Shown in pieces: positions 26,435 through 37,800 of a stretch of DNA of 64,000 nt; position 1 is the first letter of the stretch; each line of letters starts with the position of its first letter. A model generated the notes under the pieces. The model searched no databases, was not told the origin of the DNA, and saw only the letters and a list, made by a program, of their open reading frames with translations. The position numbers were made by a program, and so were the translations under genes. The stretch is from Brevundimonas sp. (lineage in GTDB: Bacteria > Pseudomonadota > Alphaproteobacteria > Caulobacterales > Caulobacteraceae), in contig NZ_JAUXQZ010000002.1 of assembly GCF_030682035.1 (NCBI RefSeq), positions 109,327 to 173,326 of the forward strand, in the 5' to 3' direction.

Positions 26435-27712
26435 ATGCGAACCGCCGATTTCGACTTCGACCTGCCGGACGACCACATCGCGCTGCGCCCCGCCGAGCCG
26501 AGGGATTCCGCGCGCCTCATGGTGGTGCGGGACGGCGAACTTGAGGACCGGATCATCCGTGACCTGCCGGACTTCCTGCGGCCCGGCGACGCCCTGGTGT
26601 TCAACGACACGCGGGTGATCCCCGCGCGACTGTCGGGTGTGCGTGAGCGGGTCGGGCCGGATGACGAGAGCCTGACCGTGGCGGTCGAGGCCACCCTGCA
26701 TCACCGCGACGCGCCCGACGTCTGGTCGGCCTTCATGAAGCCGGGCAAGCGGATCAAGGCCGGGGATCGTATTCGCTTCACTGCTCCCCTTCCCCTCGAG
26801 GGGGTGGAGGAAGGTTCGCCGGAGGCGAACCGACGACGGGCCGGGGGATGGGGTGGAGGCCGTGAGTCGCAGAAACTGGCGCGGAGGGCGCCGTCCGGCG
26901 ACGGGCTGAGCCCATCGCCTCACCATCCACAGCCTGCCTTCACCCCCACCCCAACCCCTCCCCCCTCGAGGGGGAGGGGCTCTATGTGCTCGCTTGGCCA
27001 GCTCGACGCCACCGTGGTCGACAAGGGTGTGGATGGGCTGGTGACGCTGCGCTTCGATCTCGCCGGGCCGATGCTGGACGAGGCGATCCGCGACGTCGGG
27101 GTCATGCCCCTGCCCCCCTATATCGCCGCCAAACGGGCCGAAGACGACCGCGACCGCTCGGACTACCAGACCATGTTCGCCCATTGGGACGGATCGGTCG
27201 CCGCCCCGACGGCGGGACTGCATTTCACCCCGGCCCTGATGGGGGCGATCCGGGCCAGGGGCGTCTCGACCCATGCCGTGACCCTGCACGTCGGGGCCGG
27301 CACCTTCCTGCCGGTCAAGGCCGACGACACAGCCGATCACAAGATGCACTGCGAGTGGGGCGAGGTCTCCACCGATACCGCCGCCGCCCTGAACGCCGCA
27401 CGCGCCGCCGGGGGACGGATCGTCTGCGTCGGCACCACTTCGCTGCGGCTGCTGGAGAGCGCCACGATGCCCGAGGGCGAGATTCGCCCCTTCCACGGCG
27501 ACACAGCCATCTTCATCACCCCCGGCTACCGCTTCCGCGCCGCTGATGTGCTGATGACCAATTTCCACCTGCCGAAATCGACCCTGTTCATGCTGGTCAG
27601 CGCGTTCGCCGGGCTGGAGGTCATGAAGGCGGCCTATGCCCATGCGGTGGCAGAGGGGTATCGGTTCTATTCCTATGGGGATGGGTCATTGCTGTTCCGG
27701 AGCCTGACATGA
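26435..27712 (+). CDS. queA: S-adenosylmethionine:tRNA ribosyltransferase-isomerase, with a 66-codon repeat-derived insertion
   Basis: '[25 protein letters not shown]', '[18 protein letters not shown]', '[20 protein letters not shown]', '[16 protein letters not shown]', '[18 protein letters not shown]'; followed by tgt. Confidence 0.95.
   Translation: MRTADFDFDLPDDHIALRPAEPRDSARLMVVRDGELEDRIIRDLPDFLRPGDALVFNDTRVIPARLSGVRERVGPDDESLTVAVEATLHHRDAPDVWSAFMKPGKRIKAGDRIRFTAPLPLEGVEEGSPEANRRRAGGWGGGRESQKLARRAPSGDGLSPSPHHPQPAFTPTPTPPPSRGRGSMCSLGQLDATVVDKGVDGLVTLRFDLAGPMLDEAIRDVGVMPLPPYIAAKRAEDDRDRSDYQTMFAHWDGSVAAPTAGLHFTPALMGAIRARGVSTHAVTLHVGAGTFLPVKADDTADHKMHCEWGEVSTDTAAALNAARAAGGRIVCVGTTSLRLLESATMPEGEIRPFHGDTAIFITPGYRFRAADVLMTNFHLPKSTLFMLVSAFAGLEVMKAAYAHAVAEGYRFYSYGDGSLLFRSLT
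26783..26980. repeat. GC-rich palindromic repeat element carried in frame within queA
   Basis: Ends GCTCCCCTTCCCCTCGAGGGGG and CCCCTCGAGGGGGAGGGGC form imperfect inverted repeats; internal hairpin GGTTCGCC-GGA-GGCGAACC (26813-26831); 198 nt = 66 codons with no stop. Confidence 0.75.
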
Positions 27713-27727
27713 GCCCGCCGACGTCTT

Positions 27728-27886
27728 CCTTCCCCCCTTGCGGGGGAAGGTGGCGCGCGGAGCGTGACGGATGGGGGGTGACACACCGGTCCGGCCCCGT
27801 TTTCGCGACTTCATTTTCTCATAGGCTAAGCCAGCCCCCCTATCCGACCGGCTGCGCCGGCCACCTTCCCCCGCGAGGGGGGAAGG
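27728..27886. repeat. Intergenic palindromic repeat between queA and tgt
   Basis: CCTTCCCCCCTTGCGGGGGAAGG ... CCTTCCCCCGCGAGGGGGGAAGG, with inner matching blocks (GGTGGCGCG.../...GCGCCGGCCACC; ATGGGGGG/CCCCCCTAT). Confidence 0.75.
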
Positions 27887-27896
27887 AGATCGTGTA

Positions 27897-29018
27897 GTGC
27901 CCTTCCCCTTCGACATTACCGCCACCGAAGGCCGCGCCCGCACCGGGGTGCTCAAGACCGCGCGCGGCGACATCCACACCCCCGCCTTCATGCCGGTGGG
28001 AACGGCCGCCACGGTCAAGGCCATGACGGTCGATCAGGTCAAGGCCACCGGCGCCGACATCATCCTGGGCAACACCTACCACCTGATGCTCCGCCCCGGT
28101 CCCGAGCGGATGGAGCGGCTGGGCGGGCTGCACAAATTCATGGGCTGGACCAAACCCATCCTGACGGACAGCGGCGGATTCCAGGTCATGTCGCTGGCGG
28201 GCATTTCGAAAGTGAAGGAGGACGCCGTCACCTTCGCCAGCCATATCGACGGCTCGAAACACGTCCTCAGCCCCGAACGCTCGATCGAGATCCAGGCTGA
28301 CCGGATCGGCGCCGACATCTCCATGCAGCTGGACCAATGCGTCAGCTGGCCGGCAGAGGAGCCCGCCGCCCGCGCCGCCATGGAGCTGTCGGCTCGCTGG
28401 GGCGCCCGTTCGAAGGCCGCGTTCGGCATGCGTGAGACCCAGGCCCTGTTCGGCATCCAGCAGGGTTCAACCTTCGAGAACCTGCGCCGCGAATCGTCCG
28501 ACCGGTTGCGGGAGATCGGCTTCGACGGCTACGCCATCGGCGGCCTGGCCGTCGGCGAGGGGCATCAGGCCATGTGCGAGGTGCTGGACTACGCTCCCGA
28601 CATGCTGCCCGCCGACCGCCCCCGCTATCTGATGGGCGTCGGCAAGCCGGTCGATCTTGTCGAGGCGGTGGCGCGCGGCGTCGATATGTTCGACTGCGTC
28701 CTGCCGACCCGCGCGGGCCGCCACGGCCAGGCCTGGACCTGGGCGGGTCCGATCAATCTCAAGAACGCCCGTTTCGCCGAGGATCAGGACCCGCTGGAGC
28801 CCGACGTCCCCTGCCCGGCCTCGCGGGACTACTCAAAAGCTTATTTGCATCACCTCGTGCGGGCCGATGAAATCCTCGGCAAGGTGCTGCTGAGCTGGCA
28901 CAACATCGCCTTCTTCCAGACCCTGACGGCGGCGATGCGCGACGCCATCGTGCACGGCCGCTTCGAGGCCTTCCGCCGCGACTTCCACGCCCGGCATACG
29001 TCGAACAACAAGAGCTAA
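27897..29018 (+). CDS. tgt: tRNA-guanine transglycosylase (queuine tRNA-ribosyltransferase)
   Basis: '[42 protein letters not shown]', '[15 protein letters not shown]', '[36 protein letters not shown]'; GTG start. Confidence 0.95.
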   Translation: MPFPFDITATEGRARTGVLKTARGDIHTPAFMPVGTAATVKAMTVDQVKATGADIILGNTYHLMLRPGPERMERLGGLHKFMGWTKPILTDSGGFQVMSLAGISKVKEDAVTFASHIDGSKHVLSPERSIEIQADRIGADISMQLDQCVSWPAEEPAARAAMELSARWGARSKAAFGMRETQALFGIQQGSTFENLRRESSDRLREIGFDGYAIGGLAVGEGHQAMCEVLDYAPDMLPADRPRYLMGVGKPVDLVEAVARGVDMFDCVLPTRAGRHGQAWTWAGPINLKNARFAEDQDPLEPDVPCPASRDYSKAYLHHLVRADEILGKVLLSWHNIAFFQTLTAAMRDAIVHGRFEAFRRDFHARHTSNNKS

Positions 29019-29560
29019 CGCTGGCTGCGGCCCCGCGGCCGGAACCAGCCAGGGGCGGCCGGCGGGGCGCAGTTGCGCTGCATCCCCGTCCCTTTCAGGA
29101 AAGCCCGGCGCATGCGGCCGGATTGGATGGCCGACTGAACATGGCGACTGTGCTGTTCCGCCCCCGACAACTGGCGAATCCAGCTGCGGCCGGGGATGAA
29201 GTCGGTCGTGGCGTCCCGGATCGCATCCAGCGCCGCCGCCGAGGCCGCGTCCGCCGCCCGCTCGCTCAGGAAGGAGCCGTCCTGAGCCGGCGGCTCGTCG
29301 GTATCGGGACCCAAAGCCTCGTTCAACCGGGCGATCTCGGCCCCGATGGTGGCGCACTGGTTCAGGTTGCGCAGGTCGTAGGGATTGGCTTCGGCCTGCA
29401 ACAGGACTGTGGGGATGTACTGGCGGCGCAGGTTGAAGTCGTCCAAAGGCGCCGTGGCGGCCGCGCCAAGCCCGGCGCCGAACTGCTGCACCCCGCCCGC
29501 TACGGCGCCACATGCCGACAGGGGAATACAGAGAGCGAGGATCAGACCGGTGGCGCGCAT
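29015..29560 (-). CDS. Hypothetical lipoprotein
   Basis: ATG at 29560: [50 protein letters not shown]..., lipobox LSAC. Confidence 0.7.
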   Translation of the reverse strand: MRATGLILALCIPLSACGAVAGGVQQFGAGLGAAATAPLDDFNLRRQYIPTVLLQAEANPYDLRNLNQCATIGAEIARLNEALGPDTDEPPAQDGSFLSERAADAASAAALDAIRDATTDFIPGRSWIRQLSGAEQHSRHVQSAIQSGRMRRAFLKGTGMQRNCAPPAAPGWFRPRGRSQR

Positions 29561-29618
29561 TCCTCCTTCAATCACGGAGTGACGCGGTTCGGAAGCGCCG
29601 CCGCGATTGACGAAGGGA

Positions 29619-29695
29619 TGGTACGCCCTCTCGGGCTCGAACCGAGGACCCTCTGATTAAAAGTCAGATGCTCTAACCAACTGAGCTAAGGGCGC
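29619..29695 (-). tRNA. tRNA-Lys (anticodon TTT), CCA encoded
   Basis: Reverse complement GCGCCCTTAGCTCAGTTGGTTAGAGCATCTGACTTTTAATCAGAGGGTCCTCGGTTCGAGCCCGAGAGGGCGTACCA; anticodon loop CTTTTAA. Confidence 0.95.
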
Positions 29696-29804
29696 ATACC
29701 ACGCCGGTCGCGTTCGCGGCCCGGCGACGCGCCTTCTGTTGCAAACCGTCGTCCGGGTCAAGGGCTGGCTCGACGCGCGGCGAGCCTGACGGTAGGCAGG
29801 AGGC

Positions 29805-30887
29805 ATGAAACCCCTGTCGGGCCTGCGCATCCTCGAGTTCGATGGTCTGGGACCCGTCACGTTCGCGGGAATGGTGTTGGCCGACCTGGGCGCGGATGTC
29901 CTGCGCCTGAGCCGCAGCGCCGATGCAGGGACGCCGGTGTTCAGCGAGGTCGGCGGCGCGGTGCTGCATCGCGGACGCGCCGCGGTCGGGGTCAATCTCA
30001 AGGACTCCGGCGACCTTGTGGAAGTGCTGGAGCTGATCAGCGCGGCGGACGCCCTGATCGAAGGCTTTCGGCCCGGCGTCATGGAGCGGCTGGGCCTCGG
30101 GCCGCACGTCTGCGCCGCGCGCAATGCAAGGCTGGTGTATGGCCGGGTCACCGGCTGGGGTCAGACCGGCCCGATGGCGCAGCAGGTCGGCCACGACATC
30201 AACTACATCGCCCTCAGTGGTGCACTCCACGCCTTGGGAGAGCCTGACCGTCCGCCGCGGGCGCCGCTGAACCTCGTCGGCGACTATGGCGGCGGCGCGA
30301 TGATGCTGGTCACGGGCGTCCTTGCCGCCCTGCTGGAAGCGAAGGCCACGGGGAAGGGCCGGGTGGTGGACGCCGCCATGACTGACGGGTCGGCCCTGCT
30401 GATGAGCCTGTTTCAGGCCTTGGGCGCACGCGGTCTGTGGAGCGAGGCGCGCGGGGCCAATCTGCTGGACGGAGGGGCGCCCTTCTATCGCTGCTACGGC
30501 TGCAAGGATGGGCGGTTCGTCGCCGTGGGCGCTCTGGAGCCGCAATTCTACGCCGCCCTGATCGCCGGGCTGGGGCTGGCGCCGGAAACAGCACCGCAGT
30601 TCGACCTGCCGGGCTGGCCCTCGCTGCATACGCGTCTGGAGGCGATATTCGCCGCCCGCGACCGGGATGAATGGGCGGCCCACTTTGAAGGCACGGACGC
30701 CTGCGTCACACCCGTCCTGACAATGGCCGAGGCGTCCCGGCATCCGCACAATCTGGCGCGAAGGACCTTCGTCGATCCGGGCGTTGTCCAGGCCGCGCCG
30801 GCGCCGCGATTCGACGGAACGCCCGCCGAGCCCGCGGCGGAACCGGCGGCGATGTCGCTGGCCGAGGCCTCGGCCCGCTGGCGCTGA
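29805..30887 (+). CDS. CaiB/BaiF CoA-transferase family protein (alpha-methylacyl-CoA racemase-like)
   Basis: 'LSGLRILEFDGLGPVTFAGMVLADLGADVLRLSR', 'ADALIEGFRPGVMERLGLGP', 'RLVYGRVTGWGQTGP...GHDINYIALSGAL'. Confidence 0.9.
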   Translation: MKPLSGLRILEFDGLGPVTFAGMVLADLGADVLRLSRSADAGTPVFSEVGGAVLHRGRAAVGVNLKDSGDLVEVLELISAADALIEGFRPGVMERLGLGPHVCAARNARLVYGRVTGWGQTGPMAQQVGHDINYIALSGALHALGEPDRPPRAPLNLVGDYGGGAMMLVTGVLAALLEAKATGKGRVVDAAMTDGSALLMSLFQALGARGLWSEARGANLLDGGAPFYRCYGCKDGRFVAVGALEPQFYAALIAGLGLAPETAPQFDLPGWPSLHTRLEAIFAARDRDEWAAHFEGTDACVTPVLTMAEASRHPHNLARRTFVDPGVVQAAPAPRFDGTPAEPAAEPAAMSLAEASARWR

Positions 30888-30890
30888 GGG

Positions 30891-32624
<1,734 letters not shown>

Positions 32625-32763
32625 CAGCGCCCCTCCGAATTCTCGCTTACGGCAAATTCTGAAAGGATTGGTTGCCGGGCGTGGTGACCACGCGGGCGTT
32701 CGGGGTTATGGAACAGGCGAGCCGGCCAAGCGTTGGAAGGCCGTTCCGGGGGAGACGCTGCTG

Positions 32764-33021
32764 ATGAAACGCCTGATTGCCATTCTGGCCCTTTCGACCG
32801 CTTTTGGCGTCGCCGCCTGTGACGATCCCAACGCCGATGATCGGGAGGTCGCCGAGGCGCCGATGGAAGCGCCGCTCGCGCTTCCCGCCGAAGACGCTGG
32901 CGCGCCGGTCGCGGCCCCCAGCGCCGTCGATTCGCCGCCCGCTGATTCGAGCACCCTTCCCTCCGAAAAGCGATCGTCCGAGGAATCGGTCAAACCCGAA
33001 AGCGAAACCCTCTTTTATTGA
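32764..33021 (+). CDS. Small lipoprotein
   Basis: ATG at 32764: MKRLIAILALSTAFGVAACDDPNADD..., lipobox VAAC, low-complexity acidic tail. Confidence 0.6.
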   Translation: MKRLIAILALSTAFGVAACDDPNADDREVAEAPMEAPLALPAEDAGAPVAAPSAVDSPPADSSTLPSEKRSSEESVKPESETLFY

Positions 33022-33054
33022 TCCCGGTCGCCGCCTCATCGGCGCCATTGTGGG

Positions 33055-34887
33055 ATGCGCCGGCGTCGATGTCCGCGCCCTGACCAAGGTTCCAGTTTGA
33101 CGCCAAGGCCCGCCCTGATTCTTATCGGCACGGCGGGCGTCCTGTTGCTGGCCTCCCCCGCAGCGGCGGACCCGCGCGCACAAATTCGCGGCGAGATGGA
33201 CGCAGGCTTGCGGGCCCAACTGGTCCGCGCGGTGGGCGAGGTCGATGACGCCCCCTCCAGCCGGTTCGAGGCCCGGCGCCGTGCGCGAGGCGCGCTGGAA
33301 GCGGCCGAGGCGCTGTTACGGTCCGAGGGCTACTATCAGCCCGTGCTTGAGGATGTCGTCGAGGGCGAAGAGACGCCGATAGCCATCGTCAACGTCACTC
33401 CCGGCCGGCGATTTGAACTGGCCGAGGTACAGGTGCTCTGGGCTGGCCCGTCGCCTGACGAGGTGACCGGGACGGCTGTCCGCGCCGAAATCGGCCTGAC
33501 CCCGGGACAGCCCGGCCGCGCGGGCGACATCATCGCCGCCGAGGGGCGGATCGTCGCTGGCCTGACGCGCCGCGGCTATGCCGATGCGGCGGCCCAGCCG
33601 CGCCGGGTCGTGGTCGACCACTCTACTTTTTCCGTCCAGCCCGGCTTCCACATCGCCTCCGGGCCGCTGGTGCGGCTGGACGGCGTTCGGCTGGAAACAC
33701 GCGGCGCGACCAATCCGGACTGGGTGGCCGGCCTGGCGCCCTGGTCAGAGGGCGAAGTCTATGACCCGGAGGACGTCGCCGAACTGGAGCGCCGGCTGCT
33801 CGAAACCGGCGTCTATGACGGTGTAGGTGTGGCCTTGGCGCCGACCGACCAGACCAACACCGATGGGAACCGTCCGATCATCGTCACCCTGACCGACCGC
33901 CCCCGTCGCATCCTGGAAGCCGGGGCGACCTTCTCGACCGCCGAGGGATCGGGGGTGGACCTGATCTGGACCTGGCACAACCGGTTCGGCCGCGCTGATA
34001 CGCTGGTCTGGCAGGCTCGCGCCGCCGACGTCGACAGCCGGCTGGGCGCGTCCCTGAGCCTGCCGCACTGGCGCCGCCCCGGCGAGACCCTGAGGCTGTC
34101 TGGCGCGCTGCTCAACGAGGATACAGCCGCCTATCGCCGCACCGCCGTGGCCCTGGCCGCCGACCTGCAGCAGCGGATCGGAAAGACCTCCTATGTGAGC
34201 TACGGCGTCGGGCTGGACGCCGGGCAGTATGATGAGAACCGCTTCGATCCGGTGACACAGCTGCCGGTCAATTTCGACCGCGACCTCGTCATCCTGACCG
34301 GGCGAGGCAGCGCCTATCTGGATCGCTCGAACGATCCCCTTGATCCCACGACCGGATGGCGGCTCACCGCTTCTGCCCAGCCCACTGCCGTGGCGGGCGA
34401 GGATACGGTGCTGTTCCTGCGCACCGAGGCCCAGGCGACCGCCTATCTGCCGCTGCAGGACGGGGCGAAGACGGTCCTGGCAGGGCGGGTTCGGATCGGC
34501 TCGATCATCGGTGCAGAGGAACTGACCGTGCCGTCCGACCGCCTGTTCTATTCGGGCGGCGGCGGTTCGGTGCGCGGGTTTGAGTATCAGGGCGTGGGGC
34601 CGCGCCTGCCGGACAACACGCCGCGGGGGGGCCTGAGCCTGTTTGAGACCTCCATCGAAATCCGGCGCGACGTCTGGCGCAATTTCCAGGCGGTGGCGTT
34701 CGTTGACGCAGGCGCCATCGGCTTCCAGGAGACGCCGGACCTGGACAACCTGCGCTACGGAGCCGGGGTCGGCGTGCGCTACAAGCTGCCGTTCGGTCCG
34801 ATCCGCGCCGACATCGCCTTCCCGCTGGACCGTCGGGACGGCGATGCCGACTTCCAGATCTATGTCAGCATCGGACAGGCGTTTTGA
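33055..34887 (+). CDS. tamA: TamA/BamA (Omp85) family outer-membrane assembly protein; start may be downstream
   Basis: POTRA-like region (LRSEGYYQPVLEDVV...) and Omp85 barrel 'LFYSGGGGSVRGFEYQGVGPRL...FGPIRADIAFPLDRRDGDADFQIYVSIGQAF'; followed by tamB. Confidence 0.9.
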   Translation: MRRRRCPRPDQGSSLTPRPALILIGTAGVLLLASPAAADPRAQIRGEMDAGLRAQLVRAVGEVDDAPSSRFEARRRARGALEAAEALLRSEGYYQPVLEDVVEGEETPIAIVNVTPGRRFELAEVQVLWAGPSPDEVTGTAVRAEIGLTPGQPGRAGDIIAAEGRIVAGLTRRGYADAAAQPRRVVVDHSTFSVQPGFHIASGPLVRLDGVRLETRGATNPDWVAGLAPWSEGEVYDPEDVAELERRLLETGVYDGVGVALAPTDQTNTDGNRPIIVTLTDRPRRILEAGATFSTAEGSGVDLIWTWHNRFGRADTLVWQARAADVDSRLGASLSLPHWRRPGETLRLSGALLNEDTAAYRRTAVALAADLQQRIGKTSYVSYGVGLDAGQYDENRFDPVTQLPVNFDRDLVILTGRGSAYLDRSNDPLDPTTGWRLTASAQPTAVAGEDTVLFLRTEAQATAYLPLQDGAKTVLAGRVRIGSIIGAEELTVPSDRLFYSGGGGSVRGFEYQGVGPRLPDNTPRGGLSLFETSIEIRRDVWRNFQAVAFVDAGAIGFQETPDLDNLRYGAGVGVRYKLPFGPIRADIAFPLDRRDGDADFQIYVSIGQAF

Positions 34888-37800
34888 CCGACGCCGCCCC
34901 TCCCCCCGACGACGCACCGGACACGCCTGCCGAGACGGCGAAGAAGAAGCGCACACGGATGCAGGCCCTGGCCTTCTTCGGTGGCCTGGCCGCGGCGGTT
35001 CTCGCGGCGCTGATGCTCGTCGTCGCGGTCGGTGGGCGGATGTATCTGCTGTCGGACTCGGGTCGGGGGCTGGTGACCAGTTTTGTTGCGGGCAAGAAAC
35101 TCGGCCGCTATGGCCGGATCAATGTCGAGGGCGTGCGCGGCGATCTGTTCGACGACTTCACCATCGACCGAGTCACCGTCACCGACGCCAAAGGGGTTTG
35201 GCTGGAGGCGCGCAAGGTCCGCGTCGACTGGGACTGGTGGCCGCTGATCACCCGCCGATTCCACGCTACCGAGGTCAAGGCCGAAGTCATCCGCCTGATC
35301 CGTCGGCCGGACGTCGAGGCCTCGACCGAACCGCCGGGGCCGCAACCCCTGTCCGTCGATATCGACCGTTTCACCGCCGAGGTGGAGCTGTTGGAGAGCT
35401 TCAGCAAGGAATATGGTCGCTGGAAGCTGTCAGGCGAGGCGAATGCGCCGCGCAAGGGCTCGAAGACGGCCGTGCTCAATGCCGTCAGCAACAGCCGGCC
35501 GGGCGACTATCTGCGTCTCAATGCGACGGTCGGGCACGGCCTCGCAGATCTGCGGTTGAACCTGAGGGCCAATGAGGCGCGTGGCGGACCGCTGGCGGGC
35601 GCCCTTGGCTATTCCCCGGACCAGCCCTTCTTCGCCACAGCCGTGGTCAATGGCGAGGTCATCGACGCGGTCGTACGCACCGGCGACTTTGTGCCGCTGG
35701 TGATCAAGGGTCGCTATGGCGAGGCCCGGACCCGGATTTCAGGCTTCGCGGACTTCTCCGGCTCAGACCTGCTGGCGCCCTTCGCCGAGCGGATCGGCCG
35801 TACCGTGCGGTTCGGCTTCGCGACCTCGAGCGACAGCGATGACGACGGCCGGATCGGCGTCGCCTGGCGTCTGATCGCCCAGAACCTTGAGTCGCGCGCC
35901 AGCGGCGAGATCAGGCTTAGCGACCAGAGCAGTCCCGACGGGATCACGCTCGACATCTCGACCCGTTCCCTGACCCGCCTCGCCGGACAGGCCGCGGGAG
36001 GGGCAGCGGCCTACCGGGGTCTGTTCCGCGGCACCGCCGCGCAGTGGCGGCTGGATGGCTCAGTGGACCTGATCGGCCCCGAGGTCGCAAGCTATCGGGC
36101 GCAACGCCTGCGGGGTCCGCTGAACATTCAGGTGCGGCAAGGCCGGATGGACGTCGACGGCGACATCCGCGTCGCCGGAGGCTCAAGCGCGGGCATTGTC
36201 GGCGGGCTTCTGGGTCCGACACCGCGCCTGTCGTTCGAGGCGGTGCGTCAGGCGGACGGAGCCATCCTGCTGGAGCGGGTCAATCTGACCGGCCGGGCCC
36301 TGACCTTGGCAGGTTCAGGCGGTCGCAACCTCTTCGGCGCTCTGGGTTTCCGGGGAAACGCCGAGATCACCGACGTCTCGCAGTTGCGCAAGGGCGCCCG
36401 CGGCCGGTTCGGAGGACCGATTTCGGCCTCGACGGCGCGTTCCGGCGCTCCGTGGCGGCTGACCTTCGATGGACGGGGGCGGGGTGTGACCGTCGGCATG
36501 GACGAGTTGGACCGGTTGCTTGGCCCGACGCCCCGGCTGCAACTCACCGGGGCGCTGGACGATGGTCGAATCGCCGTCGAGCGGGCGCAGTTGACCGGCG
36601 CCCAGGGTTCAGCGGCCGCCCGGGGCCTGATCGAGAGCGACGGACGGTTGCGTCTGGCGCTGAACTGGGACGCCCGGGGGCCGTTCGGCGTCGGCCCCGT
36701 GGCCATAGACGGCGCCATGACGGGGCGGGGCGCACTGACCGGCACACTGGCCGAGCCGCGCGCCGACCTGACCGCAGCATTCGGCAAGGTCAGCGCCGGG
36801 GCTCTGGCCCTGACCAATGCTGAAATGATCCTCAGCTTCCGGCGCGGCGCCGACGCCTCCGATGGACACATCGAACTGAGGGCGGGATCGAACTACGGAC
36901 CGGCGCGGGCCAGTGGAAACTTCTTCCTCGGCGGCGATCGTCTGCGCCTGACCGAGGTGGACCTGAACGCGGGCGGGGTCACGGCCCAGGGGGCGATTGC
37001 CCTGTCGAGCAATGTCCCGTCCAGCGCCGACCTGACGTTCACCGCCCGCCCCGGCGCTTTTCTGGCCTCCGGCACGGCCGACGGGCGCATCCGCCTGACC
37101 GAAGGCGCCGGCGCCGAGACGGCGATCCTCGATGTCACGGGGCGCAATGTGCGGTTCGTTGGGTCGACCTGGGTCATCCGCACTCTCGACCTGAACGGTC
37201 GGGGCACGCTGGAGCGCCTGCCCTTCACCCTCAAAGCTGACGTGGGCGGGGCCACACCTGTGTCGTTCGATGGAACGGGCGTCTATTCACGCACTGGCCC
37301 ATCCCAGACCGTCGTCCTTGAGGGCGGCGGCCGGGTGCGCGAGATTGCCTTCACCACTCGCAATCCCGCCGTCATCGCCCTGTCCGGCGACGGCCGCGTG
37401 GTCCGGGTTGATCTCGGCATCGGCGGCGGGGTGCTGCTGGGCGAGCTGCGCCAGGATTCCCGCGCCGCCATCATCGAGGCCAATCTGACCAGCGTCGACC
37501 TGGGCTCGCTTATCCAGGACATGCGCGGGCGGGTGACCGGCCGGCTTTCGCTGCGTGGGGCCGGCGACGACCTGTCGGGTTCGGCCAATATCACCCTCAA
37601 CGACATCCGCAGCATCGACGCGCCGCGCGGGATCGCCGTCGACGGGACGCTGAACGCCGTGCTGGTGAACCATACCCTGCGCATCCAGGCCAACGCCGCA
37701 GACGGCGACGCGGTCCGGGCCGTGGCCGACATCACCCTGCCGGTCGAGGCCTCGGCGGCCCCGCTTCGGCTGGCGATCGTGCGGAACCGCGAGATGTCGG

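Noticed and set aside
26773-26995. TCGCTT on both sides of the queA element (26773-26778 and 26990-26995) as a possible target-site duplication
   Set aside because: The copies are 217 nt apart (not a multiple of 3) and in different frames, so insertion with this duplication would have shifted the frame; probably coincidence.
33745-34956. 403-aa minus-strand ORF
   Set aside because: Antisense shadow of tamA.
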